Shown here: piece after piece, positions 63,134-64,000 of the stretch
How positions within the stretch are numbered: position 1 is the first letter of the stretch
Layout of the letters: each line of letters begins with the position of its first letter
Source of the DNA: Opitutaceae bacterium
GTDB taxonomy: Bacteria; Verrucomicrobiota; Verrucomicrobiia; Opitutales; Opitutaceae
NCBI GenBank assembly: GCA_017994935.1
Contig: JAGOJU010000006.1
Span: 52,970-116,969, forward strand
Direction: 5' to 3'
DNA: 64,000 nucleotides
Position numbers and translations under genes: made by a program
Notes under the pieces: generated by a model
What the model was told of the DNA's origin: nothing
What the model saw: only the letters and a program-made list of their open reading frames with translations
Databases searched by the model: none

Positions 63134-64000
63134 ATGCTGATCACAGAGATAGCCCACAAAGCTCGCGTTTCACCGGCAACGGTGTCCCGGGCGATCAACC
63201 AGCCGGAGCTTGTGGCTGCGGAGAGCTTGGCGCGCATTCGCGCGGTCATGCAGCAGCACAACTACGTTCCGGCCCCGCTCAACCGGCGCCGTGGACCCAA
63301 GGCCCGTCTGCCCGAGCAGCGTCGCATAGGAGTCTGGTTTGTAGGGGCCAAGGCGAACAATCCCAGCCTCAACTGGTTTCAGGATCAGCTTCTCCAGGTC
63401 CAGTCCACGGACCCGCGTTACCGGGTCGACCTACGGGTTCTTTTCTCCAACAGCCCGGCGGAATTGCCGCGCGTGCTCGTGGGTGAACGCCTCGACGGAG
63501 TGATTATCCAGGGCAAGGAGCCAACACCCGAATGCATGGTCCAGATGGCGACGTTGCCGCATGTCTGGTTCATGACCCGGCGGTCCATGGCGTTTCCCGG
63601 TGACTACGTCGAACCCAACAATGAGGAAAACGGCCGCATGGCCGCGGACTACCTTCACCAGCGCGGGCACAAGTCGGTCGCCGTGATCTCGACTGATCCC
63701 GAATACAGCGCCATCTCGCGTCGTGCGAATGCCTTTTCGGCACGCGCCAAGGAGCTCGGCATGACGCTGCACTCCATCATGGGAGTGTCGAATCCCGGGG
63801 TGAGCTATCTGGAATTCACGCCGCTCCATGCGGAAAGCGCCGAACTCGTCCGCCGTTTGCTGGCATCCGCACCGAAAACCACCGGGCTCTATCTGCCGGT
63901 GGATCATTTCTGCGGCGCCTTTTTCCGCGCGTTGCGTGAGGCCGGAAAAAATCCGGAGCGCGACTTCGACACGATCCTCGGCAACTACAACCCGATGATC
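63134..64000 (+). CDS. LacI-family transcriptional regulator (3' end beyond window)
   Basis: A partial gene of 289 codons, open at the window edge; family members are about 330-360 residues, so some 50 residues are missing. The helix-turn-helix is ITEIAHKARVSPATVSRAIN with the minor-groove hinge AAESLARIRAVMQQHNYVP. The ligand domain starts RRIGVWFVGAKANNPSLNW and has YVEPNNEENGRMAADYLHQR, where family members contact effector. The effector is probably a sugar from the neighbouring rhamnosidase pathway. The ATG at 63134 is the standard family start. Confidence 0.93.
   Translation, partial: MLITEIAHKARVSPATVSRAINQPELVAAESLARIRAVMQQHNYVPAPLNRRRGPKARLPEQRRIGVWFVGAKANNPSLNWFQDQLLQVQSTDPRYRVDLRVLFSNSPAELPRVLVGERLDGVIIQGKEPTPECMVQMATLPHVWFMTRRSMAFPGDYVEPNNEENGRMAADYLHQRGHKSVAVISTDPEYSAISRRANAFSARAKELGMTLHSIMGVSNPGVSYLEFTPLHAESAELVRRLLASAPKTTGLYLPVDHFCGAFFRALREAGKNPERDFDTILGNYNPMI

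Overview
The window looks like a 64-kb piece of chromosome from a GC-rich member of the Opitutaceae (Verrucomicrobiota). The grounds are two large TonB-dependent receptors, one carrying a plug start I know from this family (MSPFEVISDQDTGY), many secreted glycan-active proteins, a LacI and an AraC regulator beside sugar genes, frequent GTG/TTG starts and few strong Shine-Dalgarno sequences. The family assignment is recalled knowledge, not a search result.

Layout. 0-2.3 kb: a GmhB-like HAD phosphatase, divergent from a possible small gene and a glycosyltransferase-like gene (surface glycan). 2.4-7.9 kb: a caa3-type cytochrome c oxidase operon (coxB with fused cytochrome c, coxA, coxC, subunit IV, ctaG). 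8.1-14.7 kb, minus strand: a sulfate assimilation operon reading porin - sulfate-binding protein - cysT - cysW - cysA - cysK, i.e. from outer membrane to cysteine. 15.1-21.7 kb: a PhnP-like metallohydrolase, then a GH144-like glucanase with a CBM9-like tail followed by a TonB-dependent receptor. 21.9-26 kb, minus strand: dnaK - groES - groEL ending in a textbook terminator. 26.2-28.7 kb: a Lon N-terminal-domain protein, tRNA-Thr(CGT) and queA.

28.7-64 kb is accessory and catabolic: an SDR; a large unrecognised glycosidase-like protein; a second TonB receptor; a beta-helix protein; a phosphatase-multicopper oxidase pair with a P450 downstream; an AraC regulator divergent from a PhyH oxygenase, a tandem ferritin-like diiron protein, a six-hairpin glycosidase, a Gfo/Idh/MocA dehydrogenase, a small secreted protein and a mutarotase-like protein; an operon of a BNR-repeat protein, an unknown secreted protein, an M28 peptidase, a Na+/solute symporter and a peptidase E-like protein, opposed by a secreted RidA-like protein; and a rhamnosidase - DUF6807 - class V aminotransferase operon opposed by a TIM-barrel isomerase and a LacI regulator that runs off the end.

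The most unusual signals are: (1) the 489-bp gap at 48902-49390, which holds two inverted copies of a conserved hairpin with a compensatory base-pair change around nested palindromes; (2) the PhyH / double ferritin-like pair under an AraC regulator; (3) two divergent genes whose start codons overlap in one CATG; (4) 10-bp-phased TTTTCAG direct repeats before two separate sugar genes. No CRISPR array, rRNA, transposase, integrase or prophage gene was seen.
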